Assembly (NCBI GenBank): GCA_964448045.1 | Contig: CAYUVF010000018.1 | Coordinates: 3,929 to 67,928 of the forward strand | Length of the DNA: 64,000 bases | DNA from: CAYUVF01 sp964448045 | GTDB taxonomy: Bacteria > Bacteroidota > Rhodothermia > Rhodothermales > Salinibacteraceae | Direction of reading: 5' to 3' | Shown: piece by piece, positions 53,139 through 63,025 of the stretch | How the letters are laid out: each line of letters opens with the position of its first letter | How positions within the stretch are numbered: the first letter of the stretch is position 1 | Translations under genes and position numbers: made by a program | Notes under the pieces: generated by a model | Database searches by the model: none | What the model saw: only the letters and a program-made list of their open reading frames with translations | Told to the model about the DNA's origin: nothing

Positions 53139-54572
53139 TCACCCGCCCTGCGCCGGTTGATAGGCACTGCTGATCCGCCGCCACGGTCCAGTCCGGTATC
53201 GCGCATACGTGACGGCGGCCGGCACCCCGTTCTCCAGAAGAAGTGCGCCGTAGAGCCCGGCGAGGCCGAGCGGCGTCATCGCCCCCACATACGCTGCCGG
53301 AAGCGCAAACGCGAAAAGTCCCAAGAGGCGCCCGTAGAAGGGCCATCGCGTGTCGCCCCCGGCGCGGAGCGGACCGAGCGCCCCATTCATGATCCCCCAC
53401 AGCACCACGGCTACGCAGGCCGCACGGATCAGGGCCGTGGTCGTGGGAAGCAGCGCCGAGTCGCTCACGAAGAGCTGACTGATGGGCGCGGCCCCTGCAA
53501 AGACGACCGCAGCCACGAGGCCATAGACGGCCACAGCGTGGCGGAGCGCGTCGCGGGCGAAGGCGACGGCTTCCGCGTCGCGGCGCTGCCCCAGCGCACG
53601 GCCCACCAGGCTGCTGGAGGCGAGCCCGAAGCCCCATCCAGGCGTGTTCATGAGATCGCGCATCCGAAGCGCCACGACGAAGGCCGCGACGACATCCGGC
53701 CCAAAGAGCCCGACGATGGCGAGGAGCGGAAACTGCCCGCCGCTCTGGACGAGGTTCGTCAGAGCGAGTGGCGTTCCAATCTCGGTAAGGTGGCTCGCTG
53801 TTTGCCGGTCCCACTGGAGGGCTTCGCAATCGAGCTGCACCGGAAGCGGGCCCCGCCCCGGGAGATGGCCAGCAACCAGCCCCCAGACGAAGGCGGCCGT
53901 CCCGGCCACGTTCGCCAACAGCGTGCCGAGCGCAGCGCCGGGAACGCCCCACTCGAAGACGAAGATAAAGAGCACCCCGAGCCCCACATTGCCCACTGCA
54001 GCGCCCGCGCGAATGGCCATGGGCGTGCGCGCATCCCCAGCCCCAACGAGGGCGCGCGATCCGATCAGGTTGAGCGCCCCGAACGGCATCGCCAGCGCCG
54101 CGATGCGCAGGTATTCCGCTCCGAACGCGATGGCTTCGCCTCCCGTGCCGATGAGCCCGATCAGCGGGCGGGCGAAAAGGGAGCACGCGAGCGCTACCGG
54201 CGTGATGACAAGTCCTGTAATGATCGCACTCGTCCACACGGCGCGGGTCACGCCGGCCACATCACCAGCCCCCTCGCTCCGCGCCACAAGGCTGATCGTG
54301 CCACCCGCAATGCCGCCCCCCACCGCGAAGGCGAGCCCCCAGTACGGGAGGGCATAGCCAACTCCCGCGATGGCCGCCGGACCCAGCGCGGCGCCAACCA
54401 TAGCGACATCCGCCGCGGTTTTCGACATCCGCGCCAGCCCCGTCACGACCCGTGGCCAAGCCAGCTCGGCTACGCGACGGGCCCGCTCCCGGTCCACCCA
54501 CCCGGCGTACGCCAGGGCATCCCCGACGGCCTCGATGAACAGCCGAACTGGATTCAAAAACGAACGAAGCAC
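53139..54572 (-). CDS. MATE-family efflux transporter
   Basis: A 477-residue inner-membrane protein with about 12 hydrophobic helices in two MatE halves. Family blocks include LARMSKTAADVAMVGAALGP near the first helices, GFGLASSSLVGRALGQRRD in the second half, and RAGGDTRWPFYGRLLG near the end. It would exchange Na+ or H+ for organic cations or similar compounds. It starts 62 bp after the YdjM-like gene on the same strand and could be co-transcribed with it. The substrate is unknown. Confidence 0.9.
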   Translation of the reverse strand: MLRSFLNPVRLFIEAVGDALAYAGWVDRERARRVAELAWPRVVTGLARMSKTAADVAMVGAALGPAAIAGVGYALPYWGLAFAVGGGIAGGTISLVARSEGAGDVAGVTRAVWTSAIITGLVITPVALACSLFARPLIGLIGTGGEAIAFGAEYLRIAALAMPFGALNLIGSRALVGAGDARTPMAIRAGAAVGNVGLGVLFIFVFEWGVPGAALGTLLANVAGTAAFVWGLVAGHLPGRGPLPVQLDCEALQWDRQTASHLTEIGTPLALTNLVQSGGQFPLLAIVGLFGPDVVAAFVVALRMRDLMNTPGWGFGLASSSLVGRALGQRRDAEAVAFARDALRHAVAVYGLVAAVVFAGAAPISQLFVSDSALLPTTTALIRAACVAVVLWGIMNGALGPLRAGGDTRWPFYGRLLGLFAFALPAAYVGAMTPLGLAGLYGALLLENGVPAAVTYARYRTGPWRRISSAYQPAQGG

Positions 54573-54634
54573 GGGAGCAGGGAGTGGTAGATCTCAGGAC
54601 GGGCCGACCGGTTTTTGCCCCAGATCAGAGGCAG

Positions 54635-55672
54635 TCATCTGGCGGGCCGGTACGGCGTGTCGCCGTCCGATGGGACAGACCGGCCGCGCAGCATCGCGAG
54701 GAACTGTCGCCGCTCCTCCGGCGAGAGCGAGCGGTCGGTGATGCGGCGGATGGGCGGATCCGCAGTGGGATCCACCTCGAGCCCCCATAGCGGGGTAAGC
54801 GTCGTCGGCAGCATCGAAAAGCGGGCATCGCCGATGACCTGCGGCCGTTCTGGATGGCGCACCACGACCCCATCCGCAAAGCGCACGAACCGCTGCACAT
54901 CGCGCTGGATCGCCGGGGTCGCCTCCATCGAATCGGGATCAAATAGCGGGGCCGAGGTGCCCGGATAGGTGCGGCTCGATCCTACGCCCACGCGCACGCC
55001 ATCGGTGTAAACGCGCTCCTTGGTCACCGTCAGCGCGCGCCAGAGAACGAGGTTGGCGATCGTCGGCTTGACGATGAGGCGCTCCACGGGGAGGTCGCGC
55101 GCGCGGGCCAGCTCCTGCGCCACAGCCTCGGCGCGCTGGTGCTGCATCCACCCCAGCAGCAGATACGCCGCCGCCAGCGCCACTCCCCAGCGCACCACCT
55201 GGCGCCTGCGCCGGACGAGACCGATGCCCAGGGGCACCGCCACCAGCAGCGTAAAGACCGGATCCAGAATCGAGATGATGCTCCACGCGACCGGCGTATC
55301 GGTGAATGGCCACCAGAGATGCGTGCCGTAACTCGTGCACGCGTCCAGCAGCCCGGCCAGGCTCGTGCCCAAAAGCGCGTACCTGTAGGTCCGCCCAAAG
55401 GACAGGCGGGGATCGATCGGCAGGCCGCGCGCGCCCAGCCAGAACACGGTCGCCGCCGCCAGCGCCATGACGGGCACCATCACCAGCGCATGGGTGACGT
55501 AGCGATGGTACTCCAGCACCAGCAGCGGGTCCTCGGCGCTGCGGATGAGCGCATCGGCATCTGGCAGGAGCCCAGCTCCGAGCCCAATGAGGGCAGCGCG
55601 GCGGCTCTCCCGGGCCGGAGCCGCAGCCGAGGCCATGGCGGCCCCGACGAGGCCTTGCGTGACGAGGTCCAT
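54635..55672 (-). CDS. YdjM/DUF457-type membrane-bound metal-dependent hydrolase
   Basis: A 345-residue membrane protein. It begins MDLVTQGLVGAAMASAAA and has GAGLLPDADALIR and YHRYVTHALVM, the metal-binding Asp/His motifs of the YdjM (LexA-regulated) inner-membrane hydrolase family. About five helices occupy the first 180 residues, and a soluble C-terminal domain follows (VLWRALTVTKERVY to the end). Function in the cell is not known for the family. Neighbouring genes (MATE, S9 peptidase) give no hint. Confidence 0.85.
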   Translation of the reverse strand: MDLVTQGLVGAAMASAAAPARESRRAALIGLGAGLLPDADALIRSAEDPLLVLEYHRYVTHALVMVPVMALAAATVFWLGARGLPIDPRLSFGRTYRYALLGTSLAGLLDACTSYGTHLWWPFTDTPVAWSIISILDPVFTLLVAVPLGIGLVRRRRQVVRWGVALAAAYLLLGWMQHQRAEAVAQELARARDLPVERLIVKPTIANLVLWRALTVTKERVYTDGVRVGVGSSRTYPGTSAPLFDPDSMEATPAIQRDVQRFVRFADGVVVRHPERPQVIGDARFSMLPTTLTPLWGLEVDPTADPPIRRITDRSLSPEERRQFLAMLRGRSVPSDGDTPYRPAR

Positions 55673-55812
55673 ACGGCGGCTTCAGAGCAGATTCGAGAAC
55701 CAGGCGGAGCGAGATGACTGGCGCCCCCGGCTCGGGCCGAGGGCACCATCAGAAACGCTCAGCCCGCCACCAGTTCCCCGCTCATCGCAGGCCGGAGCCT
55801 CATCAGCGATTA

Positions 55813-58662
55813 TCAGCGCTGGCGGCTCCCTTCCTGCGCGTTCTTCTTCTGCTCGACCTGGTCGAGGAACGGCACGCCCTCGGTGATCCAAGCAGGACCG
55901 TCTTCACCCTTCAGATAGTGATCGAACCATTCGAGGACGCGATTGCGGTAGTCGACCGTGTTCTTGTCCTGTTTGCTGATGCCATGGTTTTCGTCGTCGT
56001 AAACAAGGAACGCCATCTGCTTGCCGGCCCGCCGCGCCGCGTTGTAGAACTCGACGCCCTGGTTGAACTCGACCGCACCATCGTCGGTGCCGAAGGCCAT
56101 CAGCAGGGGCGTGGTCATCGCCTCGATGTGGTGCAGCGGCGAGTTGGCCACGTAGGCGTCCATGTCTTCCCAGGGGGGCACTTCCATCCGCCCCTGACTG
56201 ATTTCGAAGATGCGCGCGTCGGTGCCGCCGCTCCGCCAGTAGATCGAGTTATACATGGAGACGAGGTTCGTGAGCGGCGCCCCGGCCACAGCGGCCTCGA
56301 AGATATCCGTCTGCGTGACGGCGAAGGTCGTCTGGTAGCCGCCCCACGAGTGCCCCACGAGGCCGACGCGCGACGAGTCGATCGAAGAAACGTCCTGCAG
56401 CGCCGCCTGCACGCCGGGCACAATGGCGTCGACCGCCGAGCGCCCCGGATCGCGCGGGCGATACACGATATCCGGCTGAAAGACGAAGTAGCCCTCCTGC
56501 GTGAAGACCGTCGTGTTGTACGGATGCTCGCGGGTGGGGGCGACGTAATTGCGCGCCGAGGGCGAGCGCGTCTCGTAGATGTAGGTGATCATCGGATACG
56601 ATTGGTCCGGGTCGTAATTGGCCGGATAGAAGAGCGCCCCCTGCAAGGGCTCGCCGTCCCGGTTTGTGTACGATACGAGCGTCGAGCGGCCCCACGCGTA
56701 CTCGTCCTGAAACGGGTTGATGTTCGTCACCTGACGCGCATCGGCCAGATCGGGCCCAGCGCGGAAGTAGTCCGGCGCGTCCTCGAAGTCTTCCATCCGA
56801 TAGGCGTACACCTCCGCCCGATCCGCGCGCATGAGTCCGCTGATTGATTTGGGCTGCCAGAGGAGCCGCTCGGGCGTTGCGCCGAGTGCATCGGAACGGG
56901 CGTAGCCGTGCTCCTCGGTCCACTCGTCGTAGAGGTCCCAGTAGAGGGGCGCATCGGTGGGGATGACATCGGGTTCGCCCGGCTCCTCGTCGGTGAGATC
57001 GGTGTAGCGGTAGCGGACCGAGTCGGGGCGGCCGGTGGTGAGGCGCTCGGCCGCGGAGCCATCCGGGGCCACGCGCCACACGTCGTACTCGTCGTAAATG
57101 AGCACATCGCGATCGCCCGCCGTCCATCCCGCCGTGCCGAAGGGCGGCTTCTGCTCAACGGTCAGATCGTTGTCCTCATCGACCACCGAGGTCGGAATAT
57201 CGGCCGATATATTCGCCGTCGTGCCCGCCTCGGTGTCGTAGGCGACATACTGATCGTCCTTCAGCCACATCAGATAGCGCCCATTGGGGCTGCCGCCCAT
57301 CCAGTACTGCACTTTTTCGACGATGCGCTCGCGCGCGCCAGAGGCCACGTCGATGAGGTAGATGTCGTGATAGACCGGCCCGAACATGCGCGCCTGCCGG
57401 TAGGGCGTCTGGTCGAGCCCCACGGCCCGGTCGCCCCCGCGGAGGACCTGCACATCCTCGGTGAGCTCGGTGCCGAGTTGCGTCCACGGATCGCCGTCCT
57501 CGGCCAGATGCCAGGCGGCGAGATAGTTGTCGCGGCGGTCCTGCTCGGCCTGCACCTCCTGCCGCGGGATGATGTCCACATCGCTCGTGTGCCACACCTG
57601 CACATCGGCCGGATCGTACTGCTTCAACGTCGAATCGGCGGACGTTGAATCGGCGGCGGTAGTGTCGCTGTCGGCCGCGGGCTGCTCATCCTCGGCGGGC
57701 TCGCGCTTTTGCACGCCGAAGAAGAGGCGCTCGCCGTCGGTCGACCACTCGAGATCGCGGTAGTCGACGATGCGAAGCGTGTCGGGGAAGGACTCGATTT
57801 CCTCCGGGTCGAAGCGCTGCGCCGGGGCCGATCCGCTGCTGAGGCCCTGCCATGCGAGCAGCACGTGCGTCTTGTGCGCCCACTCGTCGGATTCGCGCAC
57901 GCGGAGAGCGGCCAGATCATCGGCGGCGGGCCGCCACGTGAGCCCGGTGTAGTCGGCTGGCATCGAGGCGAGCGTCTGCATCTGTCCAGTCGAGGCATCG
58001 TAGAGCCGAACGCCGTTCCCCGCCTGATTCGCACCGTCGATCGTCATCGCCAGGAACGGCTCATCGTCGTGCCATGCGAAGCCGGCGACGTTGCCGAAGC
58101 TGGTGTACGTGCCGTCGCGCAGGTCGCGCAGGAGCAGATCGGCGCCGCGCATGGCGTCCGGCGCGTCCTGCGGCCGGTAGCGGCGCATCGCGAGGTAGCG
58201 GCCGTCGTCGCTGAACGCAAACGCCGACACCGCCTCCACGATGGTCGTATCCCCCGTCTGCAGATCCAGCAGGCCCAGCTTGTTACGGACCGGCTGCTCC
58301 TGCTGGCGCAGCTGCTCGCGCCGCTCCTCCGACATCCCGATCTGGTAGGCGAGCCAGCGCCCATCATCCGAAAATGCCGGATTGCGCCCGAAGTCGACGG
58401 CGCGCATCGTGTCGCGCTCGGTGTGGTGGATGCGCAGTTCGTGGTTGCCGTTCACGCGGCGGACGGGCACAGCCATCCACGTTCCCTCCGGCGCCAGCGT
58501 CGCCCCGCCGAGGCGCTCCCATGGGCCGTAATCGGCTTCATCGAGCGTCGGCTTCGCCTCCTGCGCGAGTGCGGGGCGGAGCGCCCCGGTGAACAGCGCG
58601 GCCAGCACGAGAATAAGGGCGAGGCGAGGAATACGAGTGCGACAACGGGAGAGACAACGCAT
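55813..58662 (-). CDS. Secreted S9-family (prolyl-oligopeptidase type) peptidase
   Basis: A 949-residue peptidase. Signal peptide LALILVLAALFTGALRPALAQ (cleavage near 34) is followed by a long WD/beta-propeller-like region, then the alpha/beta hydrolase domain. The catalytic triad is Ser772 in GHSWGGYQ, Asp860 or 861 in FGTDDGAV, and His893 in DENHGIS. It would cut short peptides in the periplasm. An acidic low-complexity insert (ADSDTTAADSTSADST) near residue 330 is typical of a halophile. The ATG at 58662 starts the signal peptide; an upstream start is possible. The divergent SDR gene lies 195 bp away. Confidence 0.9.
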   Translation of the reverse strand: MRCLSRCRTRIPRLALILVLAALFTGALRPALAQEAKPTLDEADYGPWERLGGATLAPEGTWMAVPVRRVNGNHELRIHHTERDTMRAVDFGRNPAFSDDGRWLAYQIGMSEERREQLRQQEQPVRNKLGLLDLQTGDTTIVEAVSAFAFSDDGRYLAMRRYRPQDAPDAMRGADLLLRDLRDGTYTSFGNVAGFAWHDDEPFLAMTIDGANQAGNGVRLYDASTGQMQTLASMPADYTGLTWRPAADDLAALRVRESDEWAHKTHVLLAWQGLSSGSAPAQRFDPEEIESFPDTLRIVDYRDLEWSTDGERLFFGVQKREPAEDEQPAADSDTTAADSTSADSTLKQYDPADVQVWHTSDVDIIPRQEVQAEQDRRDNYLAAWHLAEDGDPWTQLGTELTEDVQVLRGGDRAVGLDQTPYRQARMFGPVYHDIYLIDVASGARERIVEKVQYWMGGSPNGRYLMWLKDDQYVAYDTEAGTTANISADIPTSVVDEDNDLTVEQKPPFGTAGWTAGDRDVLIYDEYDVWRVAPDGSAAERLTTGRPDSVRYRYTDLTDEEPGEPDVIPTDAPLYWDLYDEWTEEHGYARSDALGATPERLLWQPKSISGLMRADRAEVYAYRMEDFEDAPDYFRAGPDLADARQVTNINPFQDEYAWGRSTLVSYTNRDGEPLQGALFYPANYDPDQSYPMITYIYETRSPSARNYVAPTREHPYNTTVFTQEGYFVFQPDIVYRPRDPGRSAVDAIVPGVQAALQDVSSIDSSRVGLVGHSWGGYQTTFAVTQTDIFEAAVAGAPLTNLVSMYNSIYWRSGGTDARIFEISQGRMEVPPWEDMDAYVANSPLHHIEAMTTPLLMAFGTDDGAVEFNQGVEFYNAARRAGKQMAFLVYDDENHGISKQDKNTVDYRNRVLEWFDHYLKGEDGPAWITEGVPFLDQVEQKKNAQEGSRQR

Positions 58663-58857
58663 GAGACGACGCAGAAATAAGCGAGGCAGCGGAAACCGTC
58701 CCCTATGATACAAAAGATCCCGTGGTCCTTCAGAAACCTGAAATGTAACGATTATCGGACGCGAGGGGTGTGCTGCCGCTCCGGCTGACTACGGATCCTC
58801 GTGGCGTGCAACGCATTGCGTCCATCCGCTACCACTGTTCATCGATTCTCACATGTC

Positions 58858-59502
58858 ATGCATGTTGCCATCATCGGAGCCAACGGAGGGATTGGCCGCC
58901 GCCTGCTGCCCCGCCTGAAGGACGCCGGCCACACCCCGATGGGCATCGTTCGATCGAAGGACCAGTTCGACCGCATTCGTGAGGCCGGCGCCGAGCCGCG
59001 CCTCGGCAACCTCGAAGGGACCTTTGCTCCGGCCCTGGAGGACGCCGAGGCCGTCGTCTTCACGGCCGGATCGGGCGGCTCGACCGGCTGGGACAAGACG
59101 CTGATGATCGACCTCTGGGGCGCACGTCGCGCTGTCGACGCCTGCACCGAGCGCGGTATCGACCGGTTCGTCATGATCAGTGCGAGCGGGGCCGCCGACC
59201 CGGATGCCGGCCCCGAACCGCTCCGGCCCTACCTCGTCGCCAAGCGCTGCGCGGACGACTACCTGCAAGATGCCCCGCTGCAGGAAACGATTCTGCGTCC
59301 CACGACGCTCACCGACGACACCGAAACGGGACGCATCGCCACCGGCGCAGCCGCCCGCGCCAATCGAGCGCCCCATATCCCCCGGGCCGATGTCGCCCGC
59401 GCCGTGGTGGCCTGCCTCGGCGACGCCTCCACCATCGGCCGTGCCATCGAACTCTACGGGGGCGATACGCCCATTGAGGATGCGGTCCGCCCCGCGACCT
59501 GA
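58858..59502 (+). CDS. Atypical SDR NAD(P)-binding protein
   Basis: A 214-residue protein with a Rossmann motif GANGGIGRRLLPRL at 7-20. Later motifs are AVVFTAGSGGSTGWDKTL, FVMISASGA and RPYLVAKRCADDYL (YxxxK), then TILRPTTLTD. It resembles the atypical-5 SDR group (YwnB/BVR-B-like) that reduces quinones or flavin-like substrates or acts as a redox sensor. The exact role is unknown. The ATG at 58858 gives MHVAIIGANG; the longer frame adds an unconserved tail. Confidence 0.87.
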   Translation: MHVAIIGANGGIGRRLLPRLKDAGHTPMGIVRSKDQFDRIREAGAEPRLGNLEGTFAPALEDAEAVVFTAGSGGSTGWDKTLMIDLWGARRAVDACTERGIDRFVMISASGAADPDAGPEPLRPYLVAKRCADDYLQDAPLQETILRPTTLTDDTETGRIATGAAARANRAPHIPRADVARAVVACLGDASTIGRAIELYGGDTPIEDAVRPAT

Positions 59503-59528
59503 GCCGCGAATCGCCCCATCGGAACCGC

Positions 59529-59996
59529 TTACATCTCGGCGACGAGCCTCAGCATGTCGAGCGAGCTGATGACGCCCTGGATCTGGCCGTTCTCGGTGAC
59601 GAAGACGCGGTGGATCCCGCCGCGGTACATGACCTGCGCCACCTGCTTGAGCGATGTGTGCCGGCTCACATCGTAGACTTGCGGCGTCATGACGTGCTCG
59701 GCCGTGGTCTCACCGCCATCGCTCACGCGCAACTGGTCGACTTCCTCCTCGGCGTACGTGGTTTCGAGCTCGGCGCGGTAGAAGGACGCCGGCCGCTCGG
59801 AGGACGCGCCGGAGGTGCTGTTGTGGCGGGCCAGATCGGTGAGGGAGATGACGCCAATCAACGTGCCGTCTTTCACGACGGGAGCGCCGGAGATTTCGTG
59901 GTCGATGAGAAACTGCGCCACGCGGTTCACGGGCCACTCGGCATCGACGCTTTTCACGTCGGTGGTCATCAGATCTTTCGCGGAGGTAAATGTCAT
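59529..59996 (-). CDS. CBS-pair domain protein
   Basis: A 155-residue protein made almost wholly of two CBS motifs. The first is TSAKDLMTTDVKSVDAEW with GAPVVKDGTLIGVISLTDL; the second TTAEHVMTPQVYDVSRHT with VFVTENGQIQGVISSLDM. Such stand-alone pairs bind adenine nucleotides and regulate partner proteins. No partner is evident nearby. The start at 59996 gives MTFTSAKDL; the gene ends 26 bp from the convergent SDR gene. Confidence 0.88.
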   Translation of the reverse strand: MTFTSAKDLMTTDVKSVDAEWPVNRVAQFLIDHEISGAPVVKDGTLIGVISLTDLARHNSTSGASSERPASFYRAELETTYAEEEVDQLRVSDGGETTAEHVMTPQVYDVSRHTSLKQVAQVMYRGGIHRVFVTENGQIQGVISSLDMLRLVAEM

Positions 59997-60196
59997 CAGG
60001 TGGTCGATTTGATGGGAGGTGTTGAAGCAATCTGTTGGTACCAACGTGTATATCGATCACTGGCCTTCTGTGTTGCGGCTCGCGAGTTGAATCGACCCGT
60101 CCGTTGCAACTACCCCGGCGCCCTCGTAGATTTTTTGCAGCGGCGCTTTCGCACAGGCGCTGTTCTCGCCTCCGTCATCCACTCCCCTCAGCCGCC

Positions 60197-60412
60197 ATGA
60201 CCAACCCTCGCGATATCGAAAAGGCCTACCCCATCCACGAATTCGTCAACAAACTGCGCCGCCTCGCCGACCGCCTCGAAGCGGGCGAGCAGTTCGAAAT
60301 TCAGATCGCCGGCGAGCGCATCTACGTCCCGGTCCGCGCCACGTACACCATCGAGCACGAGCGCGACGAGGAGGGCGAAGAGATCGAGTTTCAGATCAAG
60401 TGGACACACTGA
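60197..60412 (+). CDS. amphi-Trp domain protein
   Basis: A 71-residue acidic protein of the amphi-Trp type. It has a helix (FVNKLRRLADRLEAGEQFEI), then IQIAGERIYVPVRATYTIEH, and ends IEFQIKWTH with the terminal Trp motif. Such small proteins are common in haloarchaea and some halophilic bacteria; their function is unknown. The ATG at 60197 follows a typical upstream leader. Confidence 0.85.
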   Translation: MTNPRDIEKAYPIHEFVNKLRRLADRLEAGEQFEIQIAGERIYVPVRATYTIEHERDEEGEEIEFQIKWTH

Positions 60413-60444
60413 TTTTTCTCCGACAACCCTCCACTTGTGATGCC

Positions 60445-60848
60445 ATGACTCAGGACGAACCGCTGCAGTACCGGAATACTCAAATCGGATACGTGAGTGG
60501 CGGAAGCGGACTCGCGGGCCTGCTCATCACGTACGCCGGCCTCCGTACGCCGGCCTCCGCGGCGATCGCGGCGAACTGGATCCATCCGGTCTTGCCCTAC
60601 TCGGCCGATTCGGCCCTGGATTCTGGACCCGTCAGTTTCCGCTGAGCGCCATCCGCAGCGTAACAACCGTCCGCAACGCGGTCTATCACGGATGCGGCAT
60701 CCGCTACACGATGCACGGATGGCTCTACAATGTGTCGGGCCTGCGCTCGGGGCCGTTGGATATTGAGAGTGAAGGAATCATTCACATCGGCACCGACAAA
60801 CCCGAGAGACTCCAGCAAGCGCTGGAAGACACCCTACAGCGAACCTGA
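60445..60848 (+). pseudogene. PH-like small membrane protein gene broken by a 14-bp duplication
   Basis: The frame from ATG 60445 (MTQDEPLQYRNTQIGYVSGG) stops early at 60643. A second frame then continues FGPGFWTRQFPLSAIRS, TVRNAVYHGCGIRYTMHGWL, YNVSGL and IIHIGTDKPERLQQALED to TGA at 60846. GTACGCCGGCCTCC stands twice in tandem at 60531-60544 and 60545-60558. Removing one copy joins the two frames exactly into a 129-residue protein. The restored protein resembles PH-like membrane proteins of Bacteroidota. Inactivation is therefore by a single recent duplication, or is an assembly artefact. Confidence 0.75.
60531..60558. repeat. 14-bp tandem duplication
   Basis: GTACGCCGGCCTCC is repeated twice without interruption. 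It lies inside the PH-like gene and is not a multiple of three, so it shifts the frame. Confidence 0.95.
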
Positions 60849-60944
60849 TTCGCGGCACCGCGGCTTTCACTGGCGCCTTTGCTCCACTATCTTCCCGATG
60901 GAGCACTTCGCCACCTGCGTGATGCAGATAACCCATTCGCTCGT

Positions 60945-62987
60945 ATGACTCGACTCGTCGCCCTCATCCTTCTCATGGCCTCCCTCGCCCTCCCGGCGTC
61001 CGCGCAACCCATCGCCGACGTCGCCGCCCCCAACGATCGGCTGCGCGTGGCCGTGCACCTCACCGACCGCGGCGTGCCCACCTACCGGGTGACGTACGAC
61101 GGCCAGACGCTCGTCGCTCCCTCGCGCCTCGGCGTTGTGCTGAGCGGTAGCGATACCCTGGGCGTCGGGATGAAAGTCCTCGGCGCCGAGACGACCTCCC
61201 ACGACACCACCTGGACGCAGCCGTGGGGCGAGGTCGAGACCATCCGCAACCGCTACCGCGAGCTGCGGTTGCCCCTGCAGGAATCACACGGGGCGGAGCG
61301 GCGGATGACGCTCGTCTTCCGCGTCTTCAACGACGGCGTCGGCTTCCGCTACGCGTGGCCGGAGCAGCCCCACCTCGGCGCCTTCCAAATCATGGACGAG
61401 CTGACGTCGATGCACTTCGCCGCCGACCCGACGACCTGGTGGATCCGCGCCTACGAGTACAACCGTTACGAATACATCCACCAGGAGACGCCGCTCTCGC
61501 GAGCGGGCTACCTGCTCCACACGCCGCTGACGATGGCCTTCTCCGAGAACGGGCCGTACATGGCCGTGCACGAGGCCGCGCTCCTCGACTACGCGGCGAT
61601 GTCGCTCCGCCGGATCGGCCCGCGCAGCTATCAGGCCGACCTCGCGCCGTGGTCGAACGGCGTTCGCGTCTACGGCGAGACGCCCTTCCACTCGCCCTGG
61701 CGCACGCTGCTCGTGGGCGACGACGCGGGCGACCTCCTCACCAACTACGTCACGCTCAACCTCAACGAGCCGAGCACCTTGGATGACACCTCGTGGATTG
61801 AGCCGGGCAAGTACGTCGGCATCTGGTGGGCGATGCATCTCGGCCAGTGGACGTGGAGCAGCGGCCCCCAGCACGGCGCCACCACCGAGCACGCCCAGCG
61901 CTACATCGACTTCGCCGCCCGGCACGACTTCGACGGCGTGCTCGTCGAGGGCTGGAACCAGGGCTGGGACGGCACCTGGGCCGACGACGGCTCCGACTTC
62001 TCGTTCACCACGCCGTATCCGGACTTCGACCTGCAGGCCGTCGCGCAATATGCTCGCGAGCAGGGCACCCGGCTCATCGGCCACCACGAAACCGGCGGCA
62101 ACGCGCCCAACTACGAGGCGCAGATGGACTCGGCCTACGCGCTGATGAACGACCTCGGCGTGAAAGCGATCAAGACCGGCTACGTCGCCCACGGCATGAA
62201 CTTCCCCCGCGTCACGGCCGAAGGCGACACCACCCGCGAATGGAACTACGGGCAGCACTACGTGAACCACTACCGGCGCACCCTCGAAGCCGCCGCCGAG
62301 CACGAGATCGCGCTCAACATCCACGAGCCGGTAAAAGGCACCGGCCTGCGGCGGACGTATCCGAATCTGCTGACTCGCGAGGGCGCCCGCGGCCAAGAGT
62401 TCAACTCGCCGTGGGGCGGCGGCAACGGCCCCGACCACATCCCAACGCTCGTCTTCACCCGGATGCTCGAAGGGCCGATGGACTTCACGCCCGGCATCTT
62501 TAGCCTCGACGCCAAGGGCGACAGCGCCAACCACGTCCCGACGACCCTCGCCGGCCAGCTCGCCCTCTACGTCGTGCTCTACAGCCCGCTCCAGATGGCG
62601 GCCGATCTGCCGGCCCACTACACCGACCACCTCGACGCCTTCCAGTTCGTCAAAGACGTGCCCGTCGACTGGGCCGAGACGCGCGTGCTCGAAGCCCAAA
62701 TCGGCGACTACGTGACGATCGTCCGCCAGGACCGCCACTCGGCCGACTGGTACCTCGGCGCCAAAACGGATGGCTCGGCCCGGCGGATGATCGTGCCGCT
62801 CGATTTCCTGGAGGCAGGCCAAACCTACACCGCCACGATCTACCGCGACGGCGCCGAGGCCGACTGGGAATCGAATCCGATGGACTATGTCATCGAAACC
62901 CAAACGGTGGAATCCAGCGAACGCCTGCGCGTCAACCTCGCCCCGGGCGGCGGGGTGGCCGTGCGCTTCACGCCGGAAGCGGAGTAG
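60945..62987 (+). CDS. GH97-family alpha-glucosidase/alpha-galactosidase
   Basis: A 680-residue secreted glycoside hydrolase of SusB type. A signal peptide (LILLMASLALPASAQ) is followed by a beta-sandwich, a TIM barrel and a C-terminal domain. Conserved blocks include FRVFNDGVGFRYAWPEQ, GIWWAMHLGQWTW and DFDGVLVEGWNQGWDG. The acids are Glu461 (LNIHEPVKGTGLRRTYPN) and Glu485 (GARGQEFN). At the position where retaining members carry an Asp nucleophile the sequence reads KTGYV (410-414), so the inverting type is favoured. The ATG at 60945 starts the signal peptide. No SusC/D partners are adjacent. Confidence 0.9.
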   Translation: MTRLVALILLMASLALPASAQPIADVAAPNDRLRVAVHLTDRGVPTYRVTYDGQTLVAPSRLGVVLSGSDTLGVGMKVLGAETTSHDTTWTQPWGEVETIRNRYRELRLPLQESHGAERRMTLVFRVFNDGVGFRYAWPEQPHLGAFQIMDELTSMHFAADPTTWWIRAYEYNRYEYIHQETPLSRAGYLLHTPLTMAFSENGPYMAVHEAALLDYAAMSLRRIGPRSYQADLAPWSNGVRVYGETPFHSPWRTLLVGDDAGDLLTNYVTLNLNEPSTLDDTSWIEPGKYVGIWWAMHLGQWTWSSGPQHGATTEHAQRYIDFAARHDFDGVLVEGWNQGWDGTWADDGSDFSFTTPYPDFDLQAVAQYAREQGTRLIGHHETGGNAPNYEAQMDSAYALMNDLGVKAIKTGYVAHGMNFPRVTAEGDTTREWNYGQHYVNHYRRTLEAAAEHEIALNIHEPVKGTGLRRTYPNLLTREGARGQEFNSPWGGGNGPDHIPTLVFTRMLEGPMDFTPGIFSLDAKGDSANHVPTTLAGQLALYVVLYSPLQMAADLPAHYTDHLDAFQFVKDVPVDWAETRVLEAQIGDYVTIVRQDRHSADWYLGAKTDGSARRMIVPLDFLEAGQTYTATIYRDGAEADWESNPMDYVIETQTVESSERLRVNLAPGGGVAVRFTPEAE

Positions 62988-63011
62988 AGCCTCATGTTGA
63001 GGTCTGGACGA

Positions 63012-63025
63012 GTGGACGGGTGAAC
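63012..63025. repeat. Dispersed motif TGGACGGGTGAACG
   Basis: This 14-mer also occurs, in reverse orientation, in the ugd-uxs gap (within 16531-16545). Both are intergenic, followed by GGATG repeats. It may be part of a small intergenic repeat family. Confidence 0.5.
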
